Of a stretch of DNA of 63,470 nucleotides, positions 1 through 9,429 are shown piece after piece. This DNA is from Pelethousia sp034933245. GTDB lineage: Bacteria; Bacillota; Clostridia; Christensenellales; CAG-138. The notes under the pieces were generated by a model that was given only the letters and a program-made list of their open reading frames with translations, did not search any database and had not been told where the DNA came from. The DNA is taken from assembly GCA_034933245.1 (NCBI GenBank), contig JAYFNX010000026.1:1-63470 (forward strand), given 5' to 3'. Numbering within the stretch: the first letter of the stretch is position 1; every line of letters begins with the position of its first letter. The translations under genes and the position numbers were made by a program.

Positions 1-67
1 ATTGATGGTATACTTTATGTAATCCTAGATATCACAACCGTCTAGCGCTAAGGGGGAGGGAATTGCC

Positions 68-601
68 ATGCGCCTGTTTATCGCCATCGAACTTCCAAAG
101 AGCTTTTGCAAAGAGCTTGCCGGCCTTCAACGCACGGTTCGGGAGGAAAGCCGGGGCGGCCGCTTTGTGCCGGCGGATAATTTTCATATTACGCTCCACT
201 TTATCGGCGAAAGTAACGATCTGTTGGGCCCCGTGGAGGCCATGGAGCAAGCCGCCCGAGGAATCCGGCCCTTTGCCCTGCATCTGGGCCCATTTTCCAC
301 CTTCCCCCGCAAGGATGGCCACACGGCCTTTTTCGCCGTGCGAGGGGAGCTGGATGAGTGCAACGCCCTTTATGAATCCCTGCAAAGCGCCCTGCAAGAG
401 CGCGGCTTCCCCCGGGACCAAAAGCGCTTTACCCCGCATGTCACGCTGGGCCGCAGCGTGGAACTATCCAATGAAGCGCTGCTCCGGCTCGAAAGCCTCG
501 TGCCGAACGCTTCCATGCAGGTACAGGGCATTACCCTTTTTGAAAGCGTGCGCCGGGATGGCCGCATGGTTTATTCGGCCATCCACCGCACTCGGTTTTA
601 A
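68..601 (+). CDS. thpR: RNA 2',3'-cyclic phosphodiesterase (ThpR/LigT family)
   Basis: Two-histidine phosphoesterase of 177 aa, the usual family length. The first HxTx motif is in FHITLHFIGE (His40, Thr42) and the second in FTPHVTLGR (His124, Thr126); the two form the catalytic pair. The family hydrolyses RNA or small molecules with 2',3'-cyclic phosphate ends. A purine-rich ribosome site (AGGGGGAGGG) lies before the ATG. The stop codon is 2 nt before addB, so the two are probably co-transcribed. The true cellular substrate is not known for most members. Confidence 0.92.
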   Translation: MRLFIAIELPKSFCKELAGLQRTVREESRGGRFVPADNFHITLHFIGESNDLLGPVEAMEQAARGIRPFALHLGPFSTFPRKDGHTAFFAVRGELDECNALYESLQSALQERGFPRDQKRFTPHVTLGRSVELSNEALLRLESLVPNASMQVQGITLFESVRRDGRMVYSAIHRTRF

Positions 602-603
602 GC

Positions 604-3600
604 ATGGCCGCCCGCATGCATCTTGTTCTGGGCCGCGCCGGTTCGGGCAAAAGCCGCTTTCTCCGGGCAAGCATCCAGGATCTTCTAAATGCCGGGGCGC
701 CCGTGGCGTATATCGTGCCCGAACAGTTCACGTTTGAGACGGAGCGGCAGCTTGCGGAGGCCGGTATTTCCGGCGCGCCGGTCTATTCCTTCACCACGCT
801 GGCCAGGCGGGCCCTGGCGGAACAGGGGGATCAAGCCGTATTCCTATCCCCCCAGGGCAAGCGCATGGTCGTGCGCAAAATGGCGGAAGATTTGGGCGGC
901 AGCCTCCTCTCCTTCGGCCGGGTTCGCCAAACGCCGGGCTTCGCCGCATCCTGTGCCCAGATTTTCACCCGTTTCAAACGGTATGAAATTAGCCCCGCCG
1001 CCCTGGCGGATGCCGCCAAAGCCCTGCCCCAGGCGGATCTGCTGGGGGAAAAACTGCGGGATCTGGCCCTCCTATACAGCGGAACGGAATCCTATCTTGC
1101 AGGCCGCTATCTGGACGAAGAGGATGCCTTCGCCGCCTTTTGCGCGGCCCTGCCCGCTTCCTCATTTGCCGGGCGGCACATTGTGCTGGACGGCATAGAG
1201 CTGCGGGGAGAGCAAACCTGGCGTGCGCTTGGCATTCTGATGGATATCGCGGCCTCGTTGTATGTTTCTCTGCGGCTGGATCCGCTTCCCGGCCGGGACG
1301 CCCCGCTCTTTCGGTGCGAACGGCGGGCCTTGGCGCGGCTACAAGCCATGGCCGCGGAGCGGAAGTGCGCCGTTTTTACCCACAGCTTGCCCTTGCCGGG
1401 CTTCGCGCCCAGGCAAGCATCCCCCCGCCTGCTGCACTTGGAGCGGGAGGCTTTTGCCTGGCCATTTTCCCCCTTTGCAGGCGCGGACGGCAAAGACTCC
1501 ATTCGCATCTTTGCCGCCCTGGACAGGCCTGGCGAATGCGAAGCCGCGGCCGAAGCGGTTTTGGCCGCGGCCCAGAGCGGCATGCGTTACCGGGACATGG
1601 CTGTCATCGCGGCGGACCCGGCCTATCTGGACCCGCTGGCCCGCGCCTTCCGGGTGCGGGGGATTCCCTTTTTCGCGGATGCCCTTCACCGCCTTTCGGA
1701 TTATGCGGCGCCCCGGTTGCTGGTGGCCGCCCTCCGGTGCATAAGCCGGGGCTTTGCGCAAAACGATCTGCTCGATTTGATAAAAACCGGCCTTTGCGGC
1801 GTGGAACGGGACGAATCGGAACTTTTTGAAAATCATATCCTGGCCCACGGGCTTCGGGGCACGGCTTTAACCCGTCCCTTTTCCGGCAAGGACCTGCCCG
1901 CCGGGGCCGAGGCGGCTCGGCAAGCCCTCGTCCCCCCCCTGCTCACCCTTCGGGAAGCTTTAGCTGTGGCCGATACGGCGGCGAAAAAAACCGAGGCGCT
2001 TTTTGCCTATATGGAAGAACTGGCCCTCTACGACCAGCTCCAAGCCCTCACCCAATCCCTCCGGCAGGCGGGCGAACTGGAGCTGATGGAGGAAAACGCC
2101 CAGGTTTATAATGATATTCTCACCGTGCTGGATCAGCTTCATGCCATCCTGGGGGAGTCCAAAATCAGCACGCGCCGGTATCTAACCGTTTTGCGGGAAG
2201 GGATGGACGCCTACGAGATCGGCGCAATTCCGGCCACGGTGGATCAGGTGCTGTTGGGCAGCCTGGACAGAACCCGTTACCGGGATATTCGCGCCCTGTT
2301 CGTGCTGGGCGCGAATGAGGGCAGCTTTCCGCCGGATGAAGCGGATGACGGCATCGTGGACGACGATGAGCTGAACCGTTTGGAGTCCATGGGATTAAAC
2401 CGCTGGGAAACCAGCCGGGAGCGGGCCGAAGCGGCTCAAATGGATATTTATGCGGCCCTGGCCAAGCCCAAGGATTTGCTCTACCTCTCCTATACCATGC
2501 GCGCCGGAGCCGAAGCAGCCCTGCCCGCCGCCATAATCGACCGGGTACGCGCCCTTTTCCCGGACATTCCGGAGGAAAGCCAGCTTTTTCCCCCGCCTAC
2601 CCGAAGCCCTGCGGGCGGGTTATGGGCCTTGGCCAGCGGCCTTCGGGCTTTCGTGGATACAGGGATCGCGCCCCCCAGCCTCCCGGCCCTTTGCTGCTGG
2701 TTCACGGGGCAGCCGGCATACCGCAATGAACTTAGCAGGTTGGAAACGGCCCTTTATCCTTCCCTTTCCCCCGAGCCTTTCGGTTACGGGCTTGCCCTGC
2801 GGCTCTATGGAGGTGCGCCCAGCGGCGGCGCCACGCGGCTGGAAACTTACAACCGCTGCCCCTTCCGGCATTTTGTGCAGTATGGTTTGGCCGCCCAGCC
2901 CCGCAAGACGTTTACGGAACGCCGGGCAGACGAGGGAGCCTTCTGCCACGAGGCCCTGGATGCATTCCTTCGAGAAGCCTCCAAAGGAGATATGCGGCAC
3001 ATGGATGAAGATGCGGTGGACGCCATTTTGGACGCGCTTCTGCCCCCCATTCTGGCGGGGCACAACGGCGGTGTCCTTCTGGATACGGCCCGGGGAAGGG
3101 CAAAGGCCGCCAGGCTGGTCCTCGCCGTGAAAGCCACGGCCCGTGCCATTGTGCGCCAAGCCCGCTTCGGGGCTTTTCTACCCGGAAAAAGCGAGGTTCG
3201 CTTTGGCAAAGGTTGCGAGTATCCGCCCCTTGTCATCGCCCTGCCCGGCGGCGCGTCCTATGCCCTCAGCGGTCGGATCGACCGAGTGGACGGGGCTGCG
3301 ATCGGCGGTGCGTCCTATTACCGGGTTGTGGATTACAAAAGCGGGGGCGCCATGTTCGATTATGCCCAGCTCTATCATGGGCTCAAGCTGCAGCTTCCCC
3401 TGTATGTGGCCGCGCTCGCGGCAACGGAGAGCTTATCTTCCCCCGCGGGCATGTATTACATGCCCATTGCAGACCCGGTGGCCCAGGAGGGGGACACGCC
3501 GCTTTCCGAGCGCATACAGGAAGCATTTCGCCTTCGGGGTCTTACCCTTTCGGACGCGGAGGTGGTGGAGGCCACCGCCGGGCATGACCCGGCAAACAAA

Positions 3601-3897
3601 CTCATTCCCACTGGAAAGGGTGCGGGCGGGCTGGTAAGCAGTGCGGAGCTTTCCTCGGTGGTCGCCTTTGCCAAGGGGAAAGCCCAGTCCACCCTTTCTT
3701 CCATTATGGAAGGGGATGCGGCGGTCTCCCCTGCCCGCTACCGCAAGCGAGACGCCTGCGAAGGCTGTGATTACCGGGGCGTATGCGGCTTCGATCCCAA
3801 GGCCGGGTGCAAAGCCCGGGATTTGCAGAGCTTAAACAAAGCGGCTTTTTTTGCCGCCATCAGCGGTGAGGAGGGCGGCCATGGAATGGACGATTGA
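604..3897 (+). CDS. addB: ATP-dependent helicase/deoxyribonuclease subunit B (AddB)
   Basis: 1097 aa, a normal AddB length. The N-terminus has the Walker A motif GRAGSGKS (residues 10-17). The C-terminal nuclease domain shows YRVVDYKSGG (catalytic Asp and Lys), and a 4Fe-4S staple is visible as C-x2-C-x5-C in CEGCDYRGVC plus an upstream Cys in YNRCPFRHF. AddAB processes double-strand breaks to 3' overhangs at Chi for RecA loading and degrades foreign linear DNA. It overlaps addA by 17 nt, which fits translational coupling and equal subunit dosage. Confidence 0.96.
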   Translation: MAARMHLVLGRAGSGKSRFLRASIQDLLNAGAPVAYIVPEQFTFETERQLAEAGISGAPVYSFTTLARRALAEQGDQAVFLSPQGKRMVVRKMAEDLGGSLLSFGRVRQTPGFAASCAQIFTRFKRYEISPAALADAAKALPQADLLGEKLRDLALLYSGTESYLAGRYLDEEDAFAAFCAALPASSFAGRHIVLDGIELRGEQTWRALGILMDIAASLYVSLRLDPLPGRDAPLFRCERRALARLQAMAAERKCAVFTHSLPLPGFAPRQASPRLLHLEREAFAWPFSPFAGADGKDSIRIFAALDRPGECEAAAEAVLAAAQSGMRYRDMAVIAADPAYLDPLARAFRVRGIPFFADALHRLSDYAAPRLLVAALRCISRGFAQNDLLDLIKTGLCGVERDESELFENHILAHGLRGTALTRPFSGKDLPAGAEAARQALVPPLLTLREALAVADTAAKKTEALFAYMEELALYDQLQALTQSLRQAGELELMEENAQVYNDILTVLDQLHAILGESKISTRRYLTVLREGMDAYEIGAIPATVDQVLLGSLDRTRYRDIRALFVLGANEGSFPPDEADDGIVDDDELNRLESMGLNRWETSRERAEAAQMDIYAALAKPKDLLYLSYTMRAGAEAALPAAIIDRVRALFPDIPEESQLFPPPTRSPAGGLWALASGLRAFVDTGIAPPSLPALCCWFTGQPAYRNELSRLETALYPSLSPEPFGYGLALRLYGGAPSGGATRLETYNRCPFRHFVQYGLAAQPRKTFTERRADEGAFCHEALDAFLREASKGDMRHMDEDAVDAILDALLPPILAGHNGGVLLDTARGRAKAARLVLAVKATARAIVRQARFGAFLPGKSEVRFGKGCEYPPLVIALPGGASYALSGRIDRVDGAAIGGASYYRVVDYKSGGAMFDYAQLYHGLKLQLPLYVAALAATESLSSPAGMYYMPIADPVAQEGDTPLSERIQEAFRLRGLTLSDAEVVEATAGHDPANKLIPTGKGAGGLVSSAELSSVVAFAKGKAQSTLSSIMEGDAAVSPARYRKRDACEGCDYRGVCGFDPKAGCKARDLQSLNKAAFFAAISGEEGGHGMDD

Positions 3898-6800
3898 GCA
3901 GCGCCGGGCCATCGAAACGCCGGGGAACCTATTGGTTTCCGCGGCGGCGGGCAGCGGCAAGACGGCCGTGCTCACCGAGCGCATCGCCCGCCTTGTGGCC
4001 GAAGGATGCCCCCTAAACCGCTTTTTGGTCGTTACCTTCACCCGGGCCGCTGCTGCGGAAATGAAAAAGCGCATCGGGGCGCGGTTGGCGCAGTTGGCCC
4101 AGGAGGCGCGGGGAGACGAGGAGGCAAGCCGGCTTTGTGCGGCGGCGGCGGGCGTGGGCCAGGCCAGCATCTCCACCATCGATGCCTTTTGCGCCCATAT
4201 CCTTCGGCGTCACTTTCATGCCGCCGGGCTGGATCCCTCCTTTCGCGCGGCGGATGAAGCCCAAGCCGAAGTCCTGCGACAGGAGGTTTGGGACGATATT
4301 CTGGAAGAAGGGTATGCCGAAGATAACCTGCAGGAGCTGATCGCGGTGTTTGGAAGCGAGGAAACCCTGCTGGAAAGCGCCGCCCGCCTATATGATTTTC
4401 TTTGCGCCCAGCCTCAAATGGAGGGGTGGCTGGGCGAAGCCCTGGCCGCTTATGATATGGATGAAGCCGCCCTGGCCGCATCCCCGCAGATGGCGGCTTT
4501 CCTGCATACCGCCCAGCGCAGCCTTGGGGCCCGAATCGACGCCCTCGCATCCCTGCGAGAGGAATTTGCCGATGCGTTCCCCGGCGTAGCCCAAATCCTG
4601 GATGGGGAGCTCGTCCAGCTTCGCGCCCTTCTTTTGCCCCATACCTATGCGGGCTTTTGGGACCAGCTTCAAAGCCTTTCCTTCGGCCGTCTTACCTGGC
4701 CCCGCGGAACGGAGAGCGCCGTGAAGGCCCCTGTTGTGGATGCGCGGGACGCCGTCAAAAAGGAGATTGCCAAGGTATCCTCGGCTTTCTCCCTGCCCAT
4801 TCGGGAACATGTAGACCGGCTCCGATCCTACAAGCCCCACCTGGAGCGCCTGCAAGCCCTGATGCTGGCTTTTCACAGGGAGTACGGCCGTCGCAAGCAG
4901 GATGCCGGCCTCGTGGATTATGCGGATATGGAGCACATGGCCCTGGCTCTTTTGCAACGCCCAGCCATTGCCGCTGAATACCGGAACCGTTTTCTCCATG
5001 TGTTTGTGGATGAATATCAGGATATCAATCCGGTGCAGGCGTGCATTTTGCAGGCGCTCTCCCGGCCGGACAACCTGTTCCTCGTGGGGGATGTTAAGCA
5101 GTCGATTTACGGCTTCCGCATGGCGGATCCCGGTCTTTTCCTTGAAAAATACGCTGCCTTTGGCCACGGCCGCGGCGGAACCAGGATTGATCTAAACGCC
5201 AACTTTCGCTCAGGCGGCGGGATCATCCGTGCGGTGAACGGTCTCTTCTCCCGGGTTATGTGCGCAGAGGCCGGCGGCATCGAATACGACGAAGCGGCCG
5301 CCCTGCGCCAGGGAAGGCCGGAGCTTTCGGGCGAAACGGAGCTTCACATCCTGCGCCAGCAAATTCTCTTTGCAGAAGAGGAGGAAGCCGCAGGTGAGGA
5401 TGATGCATTGGAGCTTTTGCAGGCGGCGGAGACGGAAGCCCGTTTCGCCGCCCGCCGCATCCGGGAATTGGTTGGCGGCGATGCCTCCGCCCCCGACAAC
5501 GCCGGGCTCCATTACCGGGATATTGTGATTTTGCACAGCGCGCCCAAGCGCATTGCCGAGCTTTGGGTTCAAACCCTGGCGAGGGAGGGCATTCCCGCTT
5601 ATGCGGAGCTGACCGGAGGCTATTTTGAGGCTATCGAGGTGCAGGTTCTTCTTAACCTTCTTCGGCTCATCGATAATCGCCGCCAGGACATTGCCCTCCT
5701 TAGCGTGCTGCGCAGCCCCATCGGCGATATCTCCACCGAGGAGCTCATTGAATTGCGGGCCGGGCGGCAGGGGGAGAGCTGTTACGATTCCCTGCTGGCA
5801 GCCGCTTCCTATGATACGCCCCTTGGGAAAAAAGCGGCGGCCTTTCTGGCCTCCCTTTCCCGCTGGCAGGAAAAAGCCCGGCTGTTGGGCCTGCCCCAAT
5901 TGATCGGCTTGGTAACGGAGGAAACGGGATATGGCCGCTTTGTGCGCGCCCTGCCGGGCGGCGCCGCCCGAAAGGGCAATCTGGACGCCCTTATCGAAAG
6001 CGCGGAAGCATGGAGCCAAAATGGGCATGGTCTTTCCGGTTTTCTGCGTTTTATGGACCGCGTTCGGGATACAGGCCGCATGGGCGCCGCCCAGGTGGGC
6101 GGCGCGGACGTGGTTCGCATGCTTTCCATCCATAAAAGCAAGGGACTGGAATTCCCCGTGGTCTTTTTAGCCGGTCTTAACAAACAATTCAACCAGGCGG
6201 ACAAGCGGTCGGTTCTGGTAATGGATGCGGCGCTGGGCTTGGGCTTCAAGCCCGTGGTGCATAACACCCGGCAGAGCAGCCTGTTCCACGCGGCCATTTC
6301 CGGGCGGATTTGGGAACGAACCGTCGCGGAACAGATGCGTGTGCTGTATGTGGCGATGACAAGGGCGCAGAAGCGGCTGATCCTGCTGGCAGCCATGCCG
6401 AAACCCGAGGCAACCATAGGGCGGGCCCTATTCCCCCTTTCCCCGGCGCGTAGCTTGCAGGCCCTATGCTTTGGAAATTGGGTGCTGCCCGCCGTGCTTG
6501 CCGGCCCCGAAGGAAACTGCCTGCGCAGTCTTCTCAACCTGCCCCCTGCCCCGCCAGGCCAAATGCACACGGATATTTGCTGCTTTTTCCATGCGGGGGT
6601 GGAACCTGGCGGAAGCGAGACAGCGCTGCCCCTAGAAGCCTACCGGTCCTTTATGCAAGCCGCCCGCCAATCCCCCTGCCCCGATATGGAGGCACGTCTG
6701 GGCTGGGCTTACCCCTATGCGGCGGACGCGGGCCTGCCCGGCAAGGTGAGCGTTTCCACCCTCATCGGCAACCTGCCCACCCTGCCCCGTTCCCCCCTTT

Positions 6801-7327
6801 TCCTAAAAGAGACGCGGCCCCTCACCACCGTGGAGCGGGGCGTGGCCGTGCATACCCTTATGGAACATATTCCCCTTCGTTCCCACACGACGGCTTCGGT
6901 TCATGCCGCCATGGCGGATTTAGAAAGCCGGGGGCTTCTTTCCGCCCTCCAGCGACAAAGCATTTACGCGCCGGCCATTGCCGCCTTTTTTCAAAGCAAT
7001 CTAGGGAAACGGCTTTGCGCTTCCCCCAGGGTGGAGCGGGAACTGCCCTTCAGTTGCCGTGTCCCCGCCCGGGATCTGGGACTGGGTAATTCCGATGAAA
7101 CGGTTTTGCTCCAGGGCGTGGCCGATTGCTGCTTTATGGAGGATGGAGCCTGGGTGCTGGTGGATTATAAAACGGATTATGCGGAGGAGGGGGATGGGGA
7201 TATGGCCGCCCTGCGCCACGTTCCCCAGCTTGCCCTTTATGAGCGGGCACTTTGGGAGCTTACGGGCCTTCCCGTAAAAGAGCGCTACATCGCGTTGCTG
7301 CGCAGCGGGGAATGCGTCCGGGTTTAG
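3881..7327 (+). CDS. addA: ATP-dependent helicase/nuclease subunit A (AddA)
   Basis: UvrD-type superfamily 1 helicase fused to a RecB-like nuclease, 1148 aa. Walker A is SAAAGSGKTAVL near the N-terminus; the Walker B region reads FVDEYQDINPVQ; SIHKSKGLEFPVVF and VLYVAMTRAQKRLI are helicase motifs V and VI; WVLVDYKTDYA is the C-terminal nuclease core. I chose the ATG preceded by GAGGAGGG. An in-frame TTG at 3851 would add ten residues but lacks a ribosome site. Last gene of the thpR-addB-addA unit; a terminator hairpin follows. Confidence 0.96.
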   Translation: MEWTIEQRRAIETPGNLLVSAAAGSGKTAVLTERIARLVAEGCPLNRFLVVTFTRAAAAEMKKRIGARLAQLAQEARGDEEASRLCAAAAGVGQASISTIDAFCAHILRRHFHAAGLDPSFRAADEAQAEVLRQEVWDDILEEGYAEDNLQELIAVFGSEETLLESAARLYDFLCAQPQMEGWLGEALAAYDMDEAALAASPQMAAFLHTAQRSLGARIDALASLREEFADAFPGVAQILDGELVQLRALLLPHTYAGFWDQLQSLSFGRLTWPRGTESAVKAPVVDARDAVKKEIAKVSSAFSLPIREHVDRLRSYKPHLERLQALMLAFHREYGRRKQDAGLVDYADMEHMALALLQRPAIAAEYRNRFLHVFVDEYQDINPVQACILQALSRPDNLFLVGDVKQSIYGFRMADPGLFLEKYAAFGHGRGGTRIDLNANFRSGGGIIRAVNGLFSRVMCAEAGGIEYDEAAALRQGRPELSGETELHILRQQILFAEEEEAAGEDDALELLQAAETEARFAARRIRELVGGDASAPDNAGLHYRDIVILHSAPKRIAELWVQTLAREGIPAYAELTGGYFEAIEVQVLLNLLRLIDNRRQDIALLSVLRSPIGDISTEELIELRAGRQGESCYDSLLAAASYDTPLGKKAAAFLASLSRWQEKARLLGLPQLIGLVTEETGYGRFVRALPGGAARKGNLDALIESAEAWSQNGHGLSGFLRFMDRVRDTGRMGAAQVGGADVVRMLSIHKSKGLEFPVVFLAGLNKQFNQADKRSVLVMDAALGLGFKPVVHNTRQSSLFHAAISGRIWERTVAEQMRVLYVAMTRAQKRLILLAAMPKPEATIGRALFPLSPARSLQALCFGNWVLPAVLAGPEGNCLRSLLNLPPAPPGQMHTDICCFFHAGVEPGGSETALPLEAYRSFMQAARQSPCPDMEARLGWAYPYAADAGLPGKVSVSTLIGNLPTLPRSPLFLKETRPLTTVERGVAVHTLMEHIPLRSHTTASVHAAMADLESRGLLSALQRQSIYAPAIAAFFQSNLGKRLCASPRVERELPFSCRVPARDLGLGNSDETVLLQGVADCCFMEDGAWVLVDYKTDYAEEGDGDMAALRHVPQLALYERALWELTGLPVKERYIALLRSGECVRV

Positions 7328-7383
7328 GCGTGCGCGCAGGTCCGTTTCTTTTTACAGCGATGCAAGCGCTTCCCTAGGGCAAC

Positions 7384-7410
7384 AAAAAAAGTGGCATACG
7401 CCACTTTTTT
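7384..7410. terminator. Bidirectional rho-independent terminator between addA and ptsI
   Basis: GTGGC-ATAC-GCCAC stem flanked by an A-run on one side and a T-run on the other, so it can stop transcription of addA (plus) and of ptsI (minus). The two genes converge here. Confidence 0.9.
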
Positions 7411-7433
7411 GCTTATCCATATCAATTGGCCGG

Positions 7434-9146
7434 TCAATCCCCGTATCCGTTTTTCAGCAAATCCTTCACGGCTTCTTCGGTATCCAAATCCAAAACCCGC
7501 CGGGCAAGAGCCTCCGCTTCCCGAAGGGTCGTGCGGGACAGGGCGCGCTTGACATCCGCAATGCAGGCGGCGTTCATGCTGAATTTACGTAGTCCCAGCC
7601 CCGCAAGGGCCGGCGCGGCCAGCGGCAATCCCGCCATCTCCCCGCATACCGATACGGGCTTTTGCTCTGCGCCAAAGGCGTCGAACACGGTTTTCATCAC
7701 GCGGAACATAGCCGGGGAATAGGTCTGGTAATAACCGGCAACCTGGGCGTTCATCCGATCCGCCGCATGCAGGTATTGACAAAGGTCATTGGTGCCGATG
7801 CTGGCAAAATCGCACGCTTTGGCAACCACATCCGCCACAATGGCGATGGAGGGGATTTCCACCATAATGCCCACGGGCACACTTTCTTCAAATGGGAGCC
7901 CCCGCGCCCGGAGCTGCTCCTTAGCCTCCTCCAGCGCCGCCTTCCCGGCCCGAAAGTCATCCAAGGATCCCACCATCGGGAACATGATTTGCAGCTTTCC
8001 AAAGAGAGACGCCCGGAGTGCGGCCCGAAGCTGGGTTAAAAAGATGTCCCGGTGCCGGAGGCACAGCCGCAGGGCGCGGCAGCCCAAGAAAGGATTCTCC
8101 TCCTGGGGCATCGGCAGGGCCGGCAGCGTTTTGTCCCCGCCGATGTCCAGCGTACGCAGGGTCACCGGCCGCCCATTCGCCGCTTCGAGCACCCGCCGGT
8201 AAGCCGTGAACTGCTCTTCCTCCGTGGGCAGGCGTTCCTTCTCCATATAGAGAAATTCCGTGCGGAACAGACCGATAAAATCGCAGGCCTCCATGTGCGA
8301 AGGGTCCGCATGGGAGCCGATGTTCAGCCCGATATCGATCCGGGTGCCGTCCCGCATGCGGGGTTCCCGGGCAAAATAACGGGCCGCGTCCCGCCGGTCC
8401 GCCTGGTACGTCTCGCGTTTCGTCTCGTAGGTTCGAATGGTCGCCTCGTCCGGGTTCAGCAACACCTCGCCCCGCATGGCGTCTACGATCACCGCGGCTC
8501 CGGTGGGAAGGGCTTTTGTGGCATTTGGCACGCCCAACACAGCAGGGATGCCGAAAGCCCGGGCGAGAATGGCGGAATGGGAGGTGGCCCCCCCCACTTC
8601 CGTCACAATTCCCAGCACGTTTTTTCGATCCATGGTCGCCGTGTCGCTGGGCAGAAGGTCATGGGCAACCACGATAACCTGCCCGTTCAGGCGAGAAAGA
8701 TTTTGTTCCGCTTCCCCGTGAAGCACGCGGACCATCCTGTTGCGCACATCCCGCAGGTCCACGGCCCGGGAGGCGATCAGCGCGTCCCCCGTTGCGCTCA
8801 GAAGGGCCGCATACTCCGTATATACCCGGTTCACGGCAAAGTCCGGCGCTTGCCGCCTTTCCAGAATGCCGCCGCGAATTTCCTCATCCATTTCCTCATC
8901 GGCCAGCAATTCCCGGTGGGCGGCGAATATTTTGGCTTTGTCCGCATCCTCCGCGGCAAAGGAGGCGATGATATCGCACAGTTCCCCATCCGCCGTTTTA
9001 CGGGCCGCCTCATATTTTGCAACGGCATCCTGTTCCTGCCCCGGTTGCACGTAAGCTTCGTACACATCGCACACATACGCTTTATACTGATACGCATTCC
9101 CGGCGGCAAAGCCGGGGGATACGGGATTCCCCTTGAAAATATGCAT
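7434..9146 (-). CDS. ptsI: PTS Enzyme I (phosphoenolpyruvate-protein phosphotransferase)
   Basis: 570 aa, normal for Enzyme I. The phosphorylated histidine is His190 in GGATSHSAILAR. The C-terminal PEP-binding barrel is recognisable from FRTEFLYM, SIGTNDLCQYLHAADR and the active-site Cys in SVCGEMAG. It transfers phosphate from PEP to HPr in the cytoplasm, feeding all PTS permeases. It is the last gene of the hexitol operon, 4 nt after ptsH. Finding the general PTS pair inside a sugar-specific operon means its expression may rise with the hexitol genes. Confidence 0.96.
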   Translation of the reverse strand: MHIFKGNPVSPGFAAGNAYQYKAYVCDVYEAYVQPGQEQDAVAKYEAARKTADGELCDIIASFAAEDADKAKIFAAHRELLADEEMDEEIRGGILERRQAPDFAVNRVYTEYAALLSATGDALIASRAVDLRDVRNRMVRVLHGEAEQNLSRLNGQVIVVAHDLLPSDTATMDRKNVLGIVTEVGGATSHSAILARAFGIPAVLGVPNATKALPTGAAVIVDAMRGEVLLNPDEATIRTYETKRETYQADRRDAARYFAREPRMRDGTRIDIGLNIGSHADPSHMEACDFIGLFRTEFLYMEKERLPTEEEQFTAYRRVLEAANGRPVTLRTLDIGGDKTLPALPMPQEENPFLGCRALRLCLRHRDIFLTQLRAALRASLFGKLQIMFPMVGSLDDFRAGKAALEEAKEQLRARGLPFEESVPVGIMVEIPSIAIVADVVAKACDFASIGTNDLCQYLHAADRMNAQVAGYYQTYSPAMFRVMKTVFDAFGAEQKPVSVCGEMAGLPLAAPALAGLGLRKFSMNAACIADVKRALSRTTLREAEALARRVLDLDTEEAVKDLLKNGYGD

Positions 9147-9150
9147 AGGC

Positions 9151-9429
9151 CTATTCCTCGCCGAACCCGCTATCGATCAGGGTGATAAGCTGGGTAACGG
9201 CCTCTTGCTCATCCGGGCCGTCGGCGGAAATCTCCACGGTCGTGCCGGCGCTTAGGCCCACGGAAAGGAGCCGCACGATGGATTTTGCATTTACGGGCTG
9301 GGTGTCCGGCTTATCCGCGTTGCGGATAAGCACTTGGGATGAAAACCCTTTCGCCCGGGCCACCAGCTCGGAAGCGGGGCGGGCATGCAGGCCGGAAGCA
9401 TTTTTTAGCAGGGTTTGCCTTACATACAT
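9151..9429 (-). CDS. ptsH: Phosphocarrier protein HPr
   Basis: 92 aa. Phospho-accepting His15 lies in GLHARPAS. The regulatory serine of Firmicutes HPr is present as Ser50 in NAKSI, shifted a few residues from the usual position 46 by a short insertion (ADKPDTQP). It should therefore be a target of HPr kinase and a CcpA co-effector. The start is the ATG preceded by AGGAGA; it lies 10 nt inside the end of the upstream dehydrogenase, so the two are translationally coupled. A longer in-frame start at 9492 falls inside the dehydrogenase and is not favoured. Confidence 0.95.
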   Translation of the reverse strand: MYVRQTLLKNASGLHARPASELVARAKGFSSQVLIRNADKPDTQPVNAKSIVRLLSVGLSAGTTVEISADGPDEQEAVTQLITLIDSGFGEE

